The position numbers and the translations under genes are program-made. 6,748 nucleotides of DNA, taken from contig JABUUA010000061.1 in assembly GCA_021443405.1 (NCBI GenBank), positions 3,192 to 9,939 on the forward strand, written 5' to 3'. This document shows, one piece after another, positions 1 to 5,818 of the stretch (positions are counted from its first letter, which is position 1; every line of letters starts with the position of its first letter). The notes below the pieces were generated by a model. It saw only the letters and a list, made by a program, of their open reading frames with translations. It did no database searches and had not been told where the DNA came from. The DNA comes from Bacteroidaceae bacterium (GTDB lineage Bacteria; Bacteroidota; Bacteroidia; Bacteroidales; Bacteroidaceae).

Positions 1-1029
1 ACCGATGCTTCCGTCGGCTTGCAGTGCTGTGTTGCGGAGATAGTTCCAAGCCTTTGCTGCGGCTTGGTGGAACTCACCGCCCTTGAGATAACCGTGGTTC
101 AGTCCCCACGTAAGACCGTAGCAGAAGAAGGCCGTGCCGCTGGTTTCAGGACCGGGAGCATCGCCTTCGCAGAGCATCGAACGGCTCCAGTAGCCATCGG
201 GGCGCTGGCAGCGTACAACGCCCTCAGCCAGTTGCAGGAAGCGCTGCACGAAGAAATCGCGGTGATGGTAGTCGGTGGGCATGTCGGCCAGCACTTTGGC
301 CAGTCCGGCCAGCACCCATCCGTCGCCGCGCGCCCAGAAGCTCTTGCCGCCGTCGCACGAAGTCGTCACTTTCGGCCAGATGTATTTCCCGTCGCGGTAG
401 TAGAGCTGCGCCTCGGCGTCCCACATCAGCGAGTCACTCCAAAGGAAGTTCTCGTAGAGTTTGTCGAGATACATCTCCTCGCCCGTGAGCAGATACATCT
501 TGGTCATCACGGGCATGACCATGTAGAGCGCGTCGGCCCACCACCAGAACTTGTTGTCGGGATGGTTGCATTCGTAGGCCATGACCTCTTTGGCGCGGGC
601 CACCTTGTAGTCGGCCGGCACAAGGTTATACATATCTATATAGGTCTGGAAGCAGATTTGCCAGTCGCCGAAGAGCACAAAGTCGTCGCCTTCGCCGTAC
701 CACGCATATTTCCAGTTCTTTTGGTCGTTACTCTTGGCGCCTTTCCACTGGTTGTGTCGGCAGAATTTGTCGCTGTAGGCGTAGTAGTCGGCCTTGCCTA
801 ACAGTCGGTAGGCCTCCATGTTGCCCGTGAAATAAGCGGCGTTGTCCCAGAAGCCGCGGCAATACGGAGTGTTGTTCGCCTGCCAGTAGTCGTTCACTTT
901 TTCCACAAGACTGAGCACTTCTCTCGACTCTTGCAGACGGGCCTTCCGTATGGCTTCCCAGTCTTGCGACGCTGCCGACAAGGCCACGCAACAAAACGCG
1001 GCAATGACAAAGGTTCGTAGGTTTCTCAT
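1..1029 (-). CDS. Secreted unsaturated glycuronyl hydrolase, GH105/GH88 type (3' end outside window)
   Basis: By family this enzyme hydrolyses the 4,5-unsaturated uronic acid at the non-reducing end of oligosaccharides made by polysaccharide lyases (rhamnogalacturonan or related glycans). The start is the ATG whose complement lies at 1027-1029, giving 343 residues to the window edge with no stop. Residues 1-22 form a signal peptide (basic MRNLR, hydrophobic core, LSAAS before QDW), implying periplasmic export. Recognisable blocks are FWDNAAYF (60-67), GEGDDFVLFGDWQ (112-124), WWWADALYMVMPVM (162-175), FWARGDGWVLAGL (231-243) and PETSGTAFFCYGLTWGL (294-310). The Asp of WADALYM (166) and the W/R of FWARG (232, 234) have the same order and nearly the same spacing as the catalytic Asp and substrate-binding W/R of Bacillus YteR. 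The (alpha/alpha)6 barrel is therefore mostly present and only its end is missing. Substrate linkage cannot be told from sequence alone. It is transcribed divergently from the coiled-coil gene. Confidence 0.9.
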   Translation of the reverse strand, partial: MRNLRTFVIAAFCCVALSAASQDWEAIRKARLQESREVLSLVEKVNDYWQANNTPYCRGFWDNAAYFTGNMEAYRLLGKADYYAYSDKFCRHNQWKGAKSNDQKNWKYAWYGEGDDFVLFGDWQICFQTYIDMYNLVPADYKVARAKEVMAYECNHPDNKFWWWADALYMVMPVMTKMYLLTGEEMYLDKLYENFLWSDSLMWDAEAQLYYRDGKYIWPKVTTSCDGGKSFWARGDGWVLAGLAKVLADMPTDYHHRDFFVQRFLQLAEGVVRCQRPDGYWSRSMLCEGDAPGPETSGTAFFCYGLTWGLNHGYLKGGEFHQAAAKAWNYLRNTALQADGSIG

Positions 1030-1053
1030 TACAGACTTAGGTTAGAATTTCCA

Positions 1054-1085
1054 CAAAGATACGTAAAATATTGGTGTATTACAAA
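1054..1085 (-). promoter_or_regulatory. Bacteroidota-type promoter for the GH105 gene
   Basis: Read on the minus strand, TTTG at 1085-1082 is followed by exactly 20 bases and then TATCTTTG at 1061-1054. Both elements match the Bacteroidota -33/-7 consensus (TTTG, N19-21, TAnnTTTG) perfectly. Transcription would start near 1047, giving a short leader of about 18 bases before the ATG at 1029. Confidence 0.75.
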
Positions 1086-1102
1086 AGTATTTTGTATTTT
1101 TG
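1070..1102 (+). promoter_or_regulatory. Bacteroidota-type promoter for the coiled-coil / radical SAM / DPP IV operon
   Basis: TATTTTTG at 1095-1102 matches the -7 consensus TAnnTTTG exactly. The -33 element is weaker: ATTG at 1070-1073 or TTGG at 1071-1074, 20-21 bases upstream, one mismatch or more from TTTG. Transcription would begin near 1108, about 30 bases before the ATG at 1138. The poor -33 box suggests a weaker or activator-dependent promoter than the opposing one, which is an inference. Confidence 0.55.
1080..1096. repeat. 17-bp perfect palindrome between the divergent promoters (candidate operator)
   Basis: TACAAAA (1080-1086), GTA spacer, TTTTGTA (1090-1096) form perfect 7-bp arms. 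The site covers the -33 box of the leftward promoter (1082-1085) and the first two bases of the rightward -7 box (1095-1096). A protein bound here could affect both promoters. No regulator gene lies in the window, and the sequence is AT-rich, so a chance palindrome is possible. Confidence 0.35.
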
Positions 1103-1137
1103 TGGAAACATATTCGTAATAATTATATCAGAAAGCT

Positions 1138-1830
1138 ATGAAAATGATGAAAAGAATGGCCCTTGTGGCCGCGTTGTTCATGAGCGCCAGCGCCATGGCA
1201 CAGACCGAGAAGACCGCCCTCGACTGGCAGAATCAGTTTGCCAAGGAGGTAGAAGTGCTGAAACTCGACGTCAAGCATCTCGAGGGTCAACTGAAACTCG
1301 ACAAGGGCAATGCCGACCTGAAGAATCAGCTGGACCAGAAGAAACTGGATCTGAAGGCTGCCGAGCAGAACCTGAAGTTGGTGAAGGAAGGAATAAAGGA
1401 CGAAACCAATGCCGAGAAGGACTTGCAGAACGCCATTAAGCAGAGCGCCAAGACACAGTCGCAGAAAGACAAGGACGAGGCCGCCATCGCCAAGGCTGAG
1501 CAGAACGTGACCAAGGTGCAGAGCAAGGTGGGCGCTGCCGAAAAGAAGGTGAATGCCGCCCAGCAGAAAGTGGACGCCGCCAAACAAAAAGTGACCGAGG
1601 CTGAGAACAAGGTGAAGGACGCACAAAGCGAGGTGGAGAAGGCAAAGAACGAAGTGAAGAAGTCACAGGACGAAGTTGCTGAAGTGAAGCAGAAGGCCGA
1701 GAATAGCAAGAAGGCTCACGAGGACGCTCTCAAGGCCATCGACAGCGCTAAGGCCCGCAAGGAAGCGGCCCGCAAGGAATTCCTGCAGAAACTCATCCTG
1801 AAGGCGAACGGCGCAAGCGGTTCGAACTAA
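1138..1830 (+). CDS. Exported Lys/Ala/Glu-rich coiled-coil protein of unknown function
   Basis: The 230-residue product starts MKMMKRMALVAALFM, a clear signal peptide with likely cleavage at AMA|Q (21/22), so it should be periplasmic or outer-membrane associated. No lipobox Cys is seen. The mature part is almost wholly charged helix. Residues 30-120 are an irregular Leu/Lys/Asp-rich coil. Residues 124-186 are nine consecutive heptads, each starting with Val (124, 131, 138, 145, 152, 159, 166, 173, 180), with Ala or Ser at the fourth position (134, 141, 148, 155, 162, 169, 176). The array ends at 187, and a Lys/Ala/Arg-rich helix leads to a short NGASGSN tail. Small Ala cores favour close helix packing, as in Lpp-like or Alacoil bundles, so an oligomeric rod or periplasmic spacer is plausible. 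I see no enzymatic motif and do not recognise the family; sequence similarity to unrelated coiled coils would be misleading. It is first in a likely operon, with the next ATG 6 bases after its stop. Confidence 0.88.
   Translation: MKMMKRMALVAALFMSASAMAQTEKTALDWQNQFAKEVEVLKLDVKHLEGQLKLDKGNADLKNQLDQKKLDLKAAEQNLKLVKEGIKDETNAEKDLQNAIKQSAKTQSQKDKDEAAIAKAEQNVTKVQSKVGAAEKKVNAAQQKVDAAKQKVTEAENKVKDAQSEVEKAKNEVKKSQDEVAEVKQKAENSKKAHEDALKAIDSAKARKEAARKEFLQKLILKANGASGSN
1507..1695 (+). repeat. Nine diverged tandem 21-bp units encoding Val/Ala heptads
   Basis: GTG occurs in frame every 21 bases at 1507, 1528, 1549, 1570, 1591, 1612, 1633 and 1654, with GTT at 1675. Each unit encodes one heptad of the coiled coil. 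Units are diverged at the DNA level, for example GTGAATGCCGCCCAGCAG against GTGGACGCCGCCAAACAA, so this is an old internal duplication under protein-level constraint and not a fresh minisatellite. Confidence 0.8.
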
Positions 1831-1836
1831 CCACGA

Positions 1837-2757
1837 ATGACCTATCGCGACTACGGAAGCTGGCTTCGGGCGGAACTTGGCTGCAAGGCGCAGAAGATTT
1901 CGCTCAACGCCGGCTTCACGTGTCCCAATCGCGATGGGAGTATCGGGGTGGGAGGCTGCACGTTCTGCAACAACCAGACCTTCAATCCCGATTATTGCAA
2001 CACTGGCAAGTCGGTGACCGAACAACTGGAGGAGGGGAAGCGCTTTTTCGCCCGGAAATATCCGGACATGAAGTATCTCGCCTATTTTCAAGCATACACG
2101 AGCTCTTACGCCTCCATCGAACATTGCATCCGCCTCTATGAAGAAGCGCTCGCAGTTCCCGATGTGGTGGGGTTGGTCATCGGCACTCGCCCCGACTGCA
2201 TGCCCGACGACTTGCTCGACTATCTGTCCGAACTCAACCGCAGGACCTTCCTCGTGGTGGAGTATGGAGTGGAGAGTGCCAACGACGCCACGCTGCGTCG
2301 CGTCCACCGAGGCCACACTTTCGCCTGTTCGTGCGAGGCCATCCGTCGCACGGCGGAACGAGGCATCCGTGTGGGAGCGCACATTATTTTAGGATTGCCT
2401 GGCGAGGACCGCGACGAACTGCTCCGCCAAGCCCGTGAAATCGCCCGGCTGCCCCTCACCACACTCAAGCTGCACCAGTTGCAGATTATCCGCGGAACAC
2501 AGATGGAACGCGAGTGGCGCGAAAGCCCGTGGCCGCTGTTCTCCGTAGATGAATACATCGAGCTTGTGCTTGACTACATGGCGTTGCTGCCTGCCGACCT
2601 CGTTTTCGAGCGGTTCACCAGCAGCAGTCCCGCCCACTTGCTCGTGGCGCCGCAGTGGGGACTCAAGAACTATGAGTTAGCCCATCGGCTCGAGCAAGCC
2701 CTGAAGAAGAGAAAACAACAACAAAAACTAGATACATCACATGAAGAAAATTCTTAG
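1837..2757 (+). CDS. Radical SAM protein, TIGR01212 / YhcC-YtqA (MnmL-like) family
   Basis: This 306-residue protein has no signal peptide and should be cytoplasmic. It carries the TIGR01212 signature: an extended cluster motif C29-X11-C41-TF-C44 (CPNRDG ... GGCTFCNN) that would bind the [4Fe-4S] cluster cleaving S-adenosylmethionine. Further blocks are YFQAYTSSYA (83-92), IGTRPDCMPD (115-124), VEYGVESANDATLRRVHRGH (141-160), HIILGLPGE (182-190) and KLHQLQIIRGT (211-221), all in the usual family order; the full length is typical. There is no SPASM domain. Members include E. coli YhcC and B. subtilis YtqA; the latter has been proposed (as MnmL) to act in wobble-uridine (mnm5U pathway) tRNA modification, a role not shown for Bacteroidota. 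The ATG at 1837 is 6 bases after the upstream stop, and the 3' end overlaps the DPP IV start by 17 bases in another frame, so translation is probably coupled. The Lys/Gln-rich tail (290-306) lies in and just before that overlap and looks non-conserved. Confidence 0.9.
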   Translation: MTYRDYGSWLRAELGCKAQKISLNAGFTCPNRDGSIGVGGCTFCNNQTFNPDYCNTGKSVTEQLEEGKRFFARKYPDMKYLAYFQAYTSSYASIEHCIRLYEEALAVPDVVGLVIGTRPDCMPDDLLDYLSELNRRTFLVVEYGVESANDATLRRVHRGHTFACSCEAIRRTAERGIRVGAHIILGLPGEDRDELLRQAREIARLPLTTLKLHQLQIIRGTQMEREWRESPWPLFSVDEYIELVLDYMALLPADLVFERFTSSSPAHLLVAPQWGLKNYELAHRLEQALKKRKQQQKLDTSHEENS

Positions 2758-4939
2758 CATTGCCTTGCTCGTAGTCGGCACACTGACCGCCATGGCGGGC
2801 GAGGACTTCACCCTGCCGGAACTGTGCAGCGGCGCTTTTGTTGGGCAGCGCGTTCAAGGCGTGAATCCTTTGCTCGACGGCGAGTCGTATTCGCAACTAT
2901 CGCCCGACGCCAAGCAGATTATCGTTCGTTCGTTCAAGAACGGAGCGCCGACGCGCGTGCTCTTCGACGTGGCCGAAACGAAGGGGAAAGTTCGTCTTCA
3001 GCGCATCGACGGCTATATCATGAGTCCCGACGAGAAGAACATCCTCGTTCGCACCGAGACTCAGCCCATCTATCGCCGCAGCAAGACGGCGGTCTATTAC
3101 ATCTACAACGTGCAGAACCGCACACTCGTCCCGCTGAGCGACGGCGGTCCGCAGGAATGTCCCGTGTTCAGCCCCGATGGTTACATGGTGGCGTTCGTCC
3201 GCCAGAACAACATCTTCCTGGTGAAATTGCTCTTCAACAACAGCGAGAGCCAGGTGACGAAGGACGGCGAGTGGAACAAGGTCATCAACGGCAAGCCCGA
3301 CTGGGTGAACGAAGAAGAGTTTGTGACCGACCGCTCGCTCTGCTTCAATGCCGACAACACCATGCTTTGCTGGATTCGCTACGACGAGACAGCCGTGCCC
3401 GAGTTCACCTTCCCGCTCTACCAGGGAATGAAACCCGCGCAGGAACAATACGCCGTCTATCCCGGCTCGTTCAGCTACAAATACCCCATGGCGGGCGAGC
3501 AGAACAGCACAGTGACGGTGCATTCCTACGACATAAAGGCTCATAAGGAACGTCAGTTGCAAGTACCTCTCGAGTCCGACGGTTACATCCCGCGCATCAT
3601 CCCCACCAGCGACCCCACAAAGCTGGCGGTGGTCACGCTCAATCGTCATCAGGACCGCATGGACATCTACATGACCAACCCGCGAAGCACCGAGTGCCGA
3701 CTGGCCGTTCGCGACAATGTGGAGCACTACATCACCGAGAATGCTTATGACCAGATAAAGTTCTTCAACGGCGGCTTCATCATGTGCAGCGAGCGCGACG
3801 GCTACAACCACATTTATCAATATGACCTCAACGGAACCTTGCGCCGCCAACTGACCAAGGGTCAGTTCGTGGTGACCGACCTCTACGGCTTCGACCCCGC
3901 CACGGGAACGGTCTATTATTCGTCCACTGAGGAAAGTCCGCTCTGCCGCGCCACCTACAAGACTGACGCCAAGGGAAAAACCACGAAAATCTCTACGCAG
4001 CGAGGAACGAACAGCGACATTTTCTCGCGTAACTTCCGTTATCACCTCAATGTATTTAGCAATCTGAACACGCCGCCCGTCTCCACGCTTCGCGACGCCT
4101 CGGGCAAAGTGCTCGCCACGCTCATCGACAATCACGAAGTGCGCGACCGTCTCGCCACCAAGACGTTGGGCACGAAGGAGTTCTTCTCCTTCACCACGTC
4201 GCAAGGAACACAACTCAACGGCTATATGGTGAAGCCAGCCGATTTCTCTCCCGCTAAGCGCTATCCCGTGGTCATGTTCCAGTACAGCGGTCCGGGCTCG
4301 CAGCAGGTCATCGACAGTTGGAGCGCTGGTAACATGGGCGGCTGCAGTTATGAACTCTACCTCGCCCAACTGGGTTTCATCGCCGTCTGCGTTGATGGAC
4401 GCGGAACGGGAGGTCGTGGCGCCGCCTTCGAGAAGCAGACTTATCAGCATCTCGGCCACATGGAGTCGGAAGATCAGGTGGAGGCCGCGCTGTGGCTGGG
4501 CTCGCAGTCCTACGTCGATGCCCGTCGCATCGGCATCTGGGGCTGGAGCTATGGAGGTTTCTGCACGCTGATGAGCATGAGCGAGGGCCGTCCTGTGTTT
4601 GCTGCCGGCGTGGCAGTGGCGCCGCCCACCAGCTATCGCTACTACGACTCTGTTTACACCGAACGTTTCATGCGCACTCCCAAGGAAAATCCCGCTGGCT
4701 ACGGTGAGAACGCCATCAGCCGTGCTCCCCAGCTCTCGGGCCGTCTGCTCCTCTGCCACGGCTTGGCCGACGACAATGTGCATTTCCGCAATACGGCGGA
4801 ATATACCGAGGCGCTCGTGCAGGCCGACAAGGACTTTAGCATGATTACTTACACCAATCGGAATCACAGCATCTACGGAGGCAACACGCGCAACCACCTG
4901 TTCCGCCAAATCACGAATTGGTTTTTGCAGCAGATGTAA
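2741..4939 (+). CDS. Dipeptidyl peptidase IV, prolyl oligopeptidase family S9
   Basis: This exported serine peptidase releases X-Pro (and X-Ala) dipeptides from peptide N termini, supplying amino acids from Pro-rich peptides. It has 732 residues, the usual size for Bacteroidota DPP IV. A signal peptide (MKKILSIALLVVGTLTAMA, cleavage near 19/20) is followed by an eight-bladed beta-propeller domain (about 45-470) and an alpha/beta hydrolase domain (about 480-732). Comparison with human DPP4 from memory places the catalytic triad at Ser603 (GWSYGG), Asp677 (HGLADDNVHF) and His709 (NRNHSIYGG). It places the N-terminus-binding double Glu at 192-193 (DWVNEEEF), the companion Arg at 112 (YRRS), the oxyanion Tyr at 515 (QYSGPGSQ), the S1 Tyr pair at 635 and 639 (YYDSVYTERF) and the carbonyl-binding Asn at 679. 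All key residues are intact, so it should be active and DPP IV-specific. The start overlaps the radical SAM gene by 17 bases; an A-rich stretch precedes the ATG in place of a Shine-Dalgarno site. Confidence 0.96.
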   Translation: MKKILSIALLVVGTLTAMAGEDFTLPELCSGAFVGQRVQGVNPLLDGESYSQLSPDAKQIIVRSFKNGAPTRVLFDVAETKGKVRLQRIDGYIMSPDEKNILVRTETQPIYRRSKTAVYYIYNVQNRTLVPLSDGGPQECPVFSPDGYMVAFVRQNNIFLVKLLFNNSESQVTKDGEWNKVINGKPDWVNEEEFVTDRSLCFNADNTMLCWIRYDETAVPEFTFPLYQGMKPAQEQYAVYPGSFSYKYPMAGEQNSTVTVHSYDIKAHKERQLQVPLESDGYIPRIIPTSDPTKLAVVTLNRHQDRMDIYMTNPRSTECRLAVRDNVEHYITENAYDQIKFFNGGFIMCSERDGYNHIYQYDLNGTLRRQLTKGQFVVTDLYGFDPATGTVYYSSTEESPLCRATYKTDAKGKTTKISTQRGTNSDIFSRNFRYHLNVFSNLNTPPVSTLRDASGKVLATLIDNHEVRDRLATKTLGTKEFFSFTTSQGTQLNGYMVKPADFSPAKRYPVVMFQYSGPGSQQVIDSWSAGNMGGCSYELYLAQLGFIAVCVDGRGTGGRGAAFEKQTYQHLGHMESEDQVEAALWLGSQSYVDARRIGIWGWSYGGFCTLMSMSEGRPVFAAGVAVAPPTSYRYYDSVYTERFMRTPKENPAGYGENAISRAPQLSGRLLLCHGLADDNVHFRNTAEYTEALVQADKDFSMITYTNRNHSIYGGNTRNHLFRQITNWFLQQM

Positions 4940-4968
4940 TCCAACGTTTCCCGCCGCCGGCTTCTCTG

Positions 4969-5035
4969 TTGTTGATTTCTCCGTCAGCGGAGGTCCGGCG
5001 GTCGGGGACAGCCGTCATTAAATCGAAATCAACAA
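4969..5035 (+). promoter_or_regulatory. 11-bp inverted repeat forming a leader hairpin over the start of the 5035 gene
   Basis: TTGTTGATTTC (4969-4979) is the exact reverse complement of GAAATCAACAA (5025-5035), with a 45-base loop. The 3' arm ends on the A of the ATG at 5035, so in RNA the stem would cover the ribosome landing site. Inside the loop are a small hairpin CTCCG-TCAG-CGGAG (4979-4992, sharing one base with the outer stem) and a second, CGGC/GCCG with inner GTC/GAC (4996-5014). No U-tract follows, so it is not a standard terminator for DPP IV. A role in translation control or mRNA processing is an inference. Confidence 0.5.
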
Positions 5036-5523
5036 TGAACGTCTCACTATTTCCGCAGCTTCGTACCGCCGTTCTGTTCGTGGGACTGCTGTTGAGTCCT
5101 CTCGCGCTCGCGGCTCAGGACTCCACCCAAGTGCATCTGGAGTTCATGGGCCATCCCATCTGCGGGACCATCACGCAGTTTGCCGATGCCGTGCGCCAGC
5201 GCTATCCGCTGCAGCGGCGAGTGGGTGGCGACAACTATTACATCTTTCGGGGGACGGTGTTCGGCCACATCCATTACCTCAAGGCGGAATACTCCCGTAA
5301 GAACCGCACGGTGTTCAAAATCACGGTGGAGACGAAGAATATTGACGAGAATGCGCTGCTCGATTCGCTTGTGACGCATTTCGGAACTCCTGCCGAGACG
5401 GGGAACGGCTACGCCTGGTCGCCGCCCGGTGGAGCGGTCTATCTTATCACCCCGCAGGGCTACGACCCCATGCTCGTCTTTATCGACCGGCAAGGCGCCG
5501 CCGCCTACAAGGAAGAACGCTGA
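5035..5523 (+). CDS. Small exported protein of unknown function
   Basis: The 162-residue product begins at ATG 5035. The frame is open further upstream, but earlier starts would run into the DPP IV gene and would lose the signal peptide. Residues 1-27 are a signal peptide (hydrophobic core TAVLFVGLLL, cleavage near ALA|AQD). The mature domain starts VHLEFMGHPICGTITQFADA (33-52). This form (F-x-G-x-P-I-x-G-T, then a helix) is common at the start of small uncharacterised secreted Bacteroidales proteins. It continues with beta-rich segments (YYIFRGTVFGHIHYLKAEYS, 68-87; RTVFKITVET, 91-100), a helix ending in LVTHFGTPAE (112-121) and VYLITPQGYDPMLVFIDRQ (135-153). One Cys (43) remains in the mature protein. 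I see no catalytic motif. The alternating strand-helix pattern suggests a compact alpha+beta domain. It lies 95 bases after DPP IV on the same strand and may share its transcript. Confidence 0.75.
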   Translation: MNVSLFPQLRTAVLFVGLLLSPLALAAQDSTQVHLEFMGHPICGTITQFADAVRQRYPLQRRVGGDNYYIFRGTVFGHIHYLKAEYSRKNRTVFKITVETKNIDENALLDSLVTHFGTPAETGNGYAWSPPGGAVYLITPQGYDPMLVFIDRQGAAAYKEER

Positions 5524-5619
5524 CTGCTTTTGCGCTCAGCATAAGTTACAACAAAACTTCATTTCAAATCCCAAAATTAATGGTAACTATATACTATTTG
5601 GCATTGGGGCTTATTTTGC

Positions 5620-5657
5620 TCTTATGAATGAACTGATAATGAGATGAATAATTTTTT
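5620..5657 (+). terminator. Weak terminator-like hairpin with T-run
   Basis: TCTTAT (5620-5625) can pair with ATGAGA (5639-5644) with one G-U pair across a 13-base loop, and six Ts follow at 5652-5657. The stem is AT-rich and separated from the T-run by 7 bases, so this would be a poor intrinsic terminator. It is the only candidate seen downstream of the small exported protein gene. Confidence 0.2.
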
Positions 5658-5743
5658 CTTGTGCCTAAAAGTATATAATTGCCAAATTAATAGAGGAAAG
5701 TCAGTTGAATTCTGAGTACCTTAATACAAAAATAGAACAAAAG

Positions 5744-5774
5744 TGTGGATTTACCAATTTTATATGTACTTTTG
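5744..5774 (+). promoter_or_regulatory. Bacteroidota-type promoter for the GH115 gene
   Basis: TACTTTTG at 5767-5774 matches the -7 consensus TAnnTTTG. TGTG at 5744-5747, 19 bases upstream, is a one-mismatch -33 box. Transcription would start near 5780, about 39 bases before the ATG at 5819. A second partial -7 (TACCTTTA, 5798-5805) with TTTG at 5771-5774 has a 23-base spacer and is less likely. Confidence 0.55.
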
Positions 5775-5818
5775 CCATTGCCAATTTGTGTAATAGATAC
5801 CTTTAATCCATATTCCAG

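Larger units (their letters stand above)
5524..5818. other. AT-rich intergenic region upstream of the GH115 gene
   Basis: These 295 bases are markedly AT-rich compared with the GC-rich genes on both sides and hold no convincing gene. The right part contains the GH115 promoter. The left part has only a weak terminator-like structure (5620-5657) and a 15-codon hydrophobic reading frame at 5580-5627 that I do not count as a gene. The octamer ATTGCCAA occurs twice, at 5678-5685 and 5777-5784. No tRNA, riboswitch or insertion-sequence end was recognised. Confidence 0.7.

Noticed and set aside
19..801. A 260-codon plus-strand open frame at the left edge.
   Set aside because: It is antisense to the clear GH105 gene, and its low-complexity translation shows no recognisable motif.
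2897..4909. A 670-codon open frame on the minus strand opposite the DPP IV gene.
   Set aside because: Its translation is His/Val/Ala/Arg-rich with no domain, while the plus strand encodes a complete DPP IV with every catalytic residue. Long antisense frames are a known by-product of GC-rich codon use.
1138..4939. A ribosomally made peptide (RiPP) system: small exported precursor, radical SAM maturase, peptidase.
   Set aside because: The radical SAM protein belongs to TIGR01212, has no SPASM or recognition domain, and is not a known RiPP maturase. The 230-residue coiled coil has a normal Sec signal and almost no Cys or aromatic residues. DPP IV is a general nutrient peptidase.
5519..5540. GCTGA/TCAGC hairpin just after the small exported protein gene, as a terminator.
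   Set aside because: Only a 5-bp stem with a 12-base loop and no following T-run.
5580..5627. A 15-codon hydrophobic frame (MVTIYYLALGLILLL) that could be a tiny membrane peptide or toxin.
   Set aside because: No promoter, ribosome site or antisense partner is evident. AT-rich DNA yields such short hydrophobic frames often.
5678..5784. Octamer ATTGCCAA repeated at 5678 and 5777, a possible regulator site pair upstream of GH115.
   Set aside because: Eight bases twice within about 100 AT-rich bases is weak evidence. The second copy lies just downstream of the -7 box, and no longer shared context was found.
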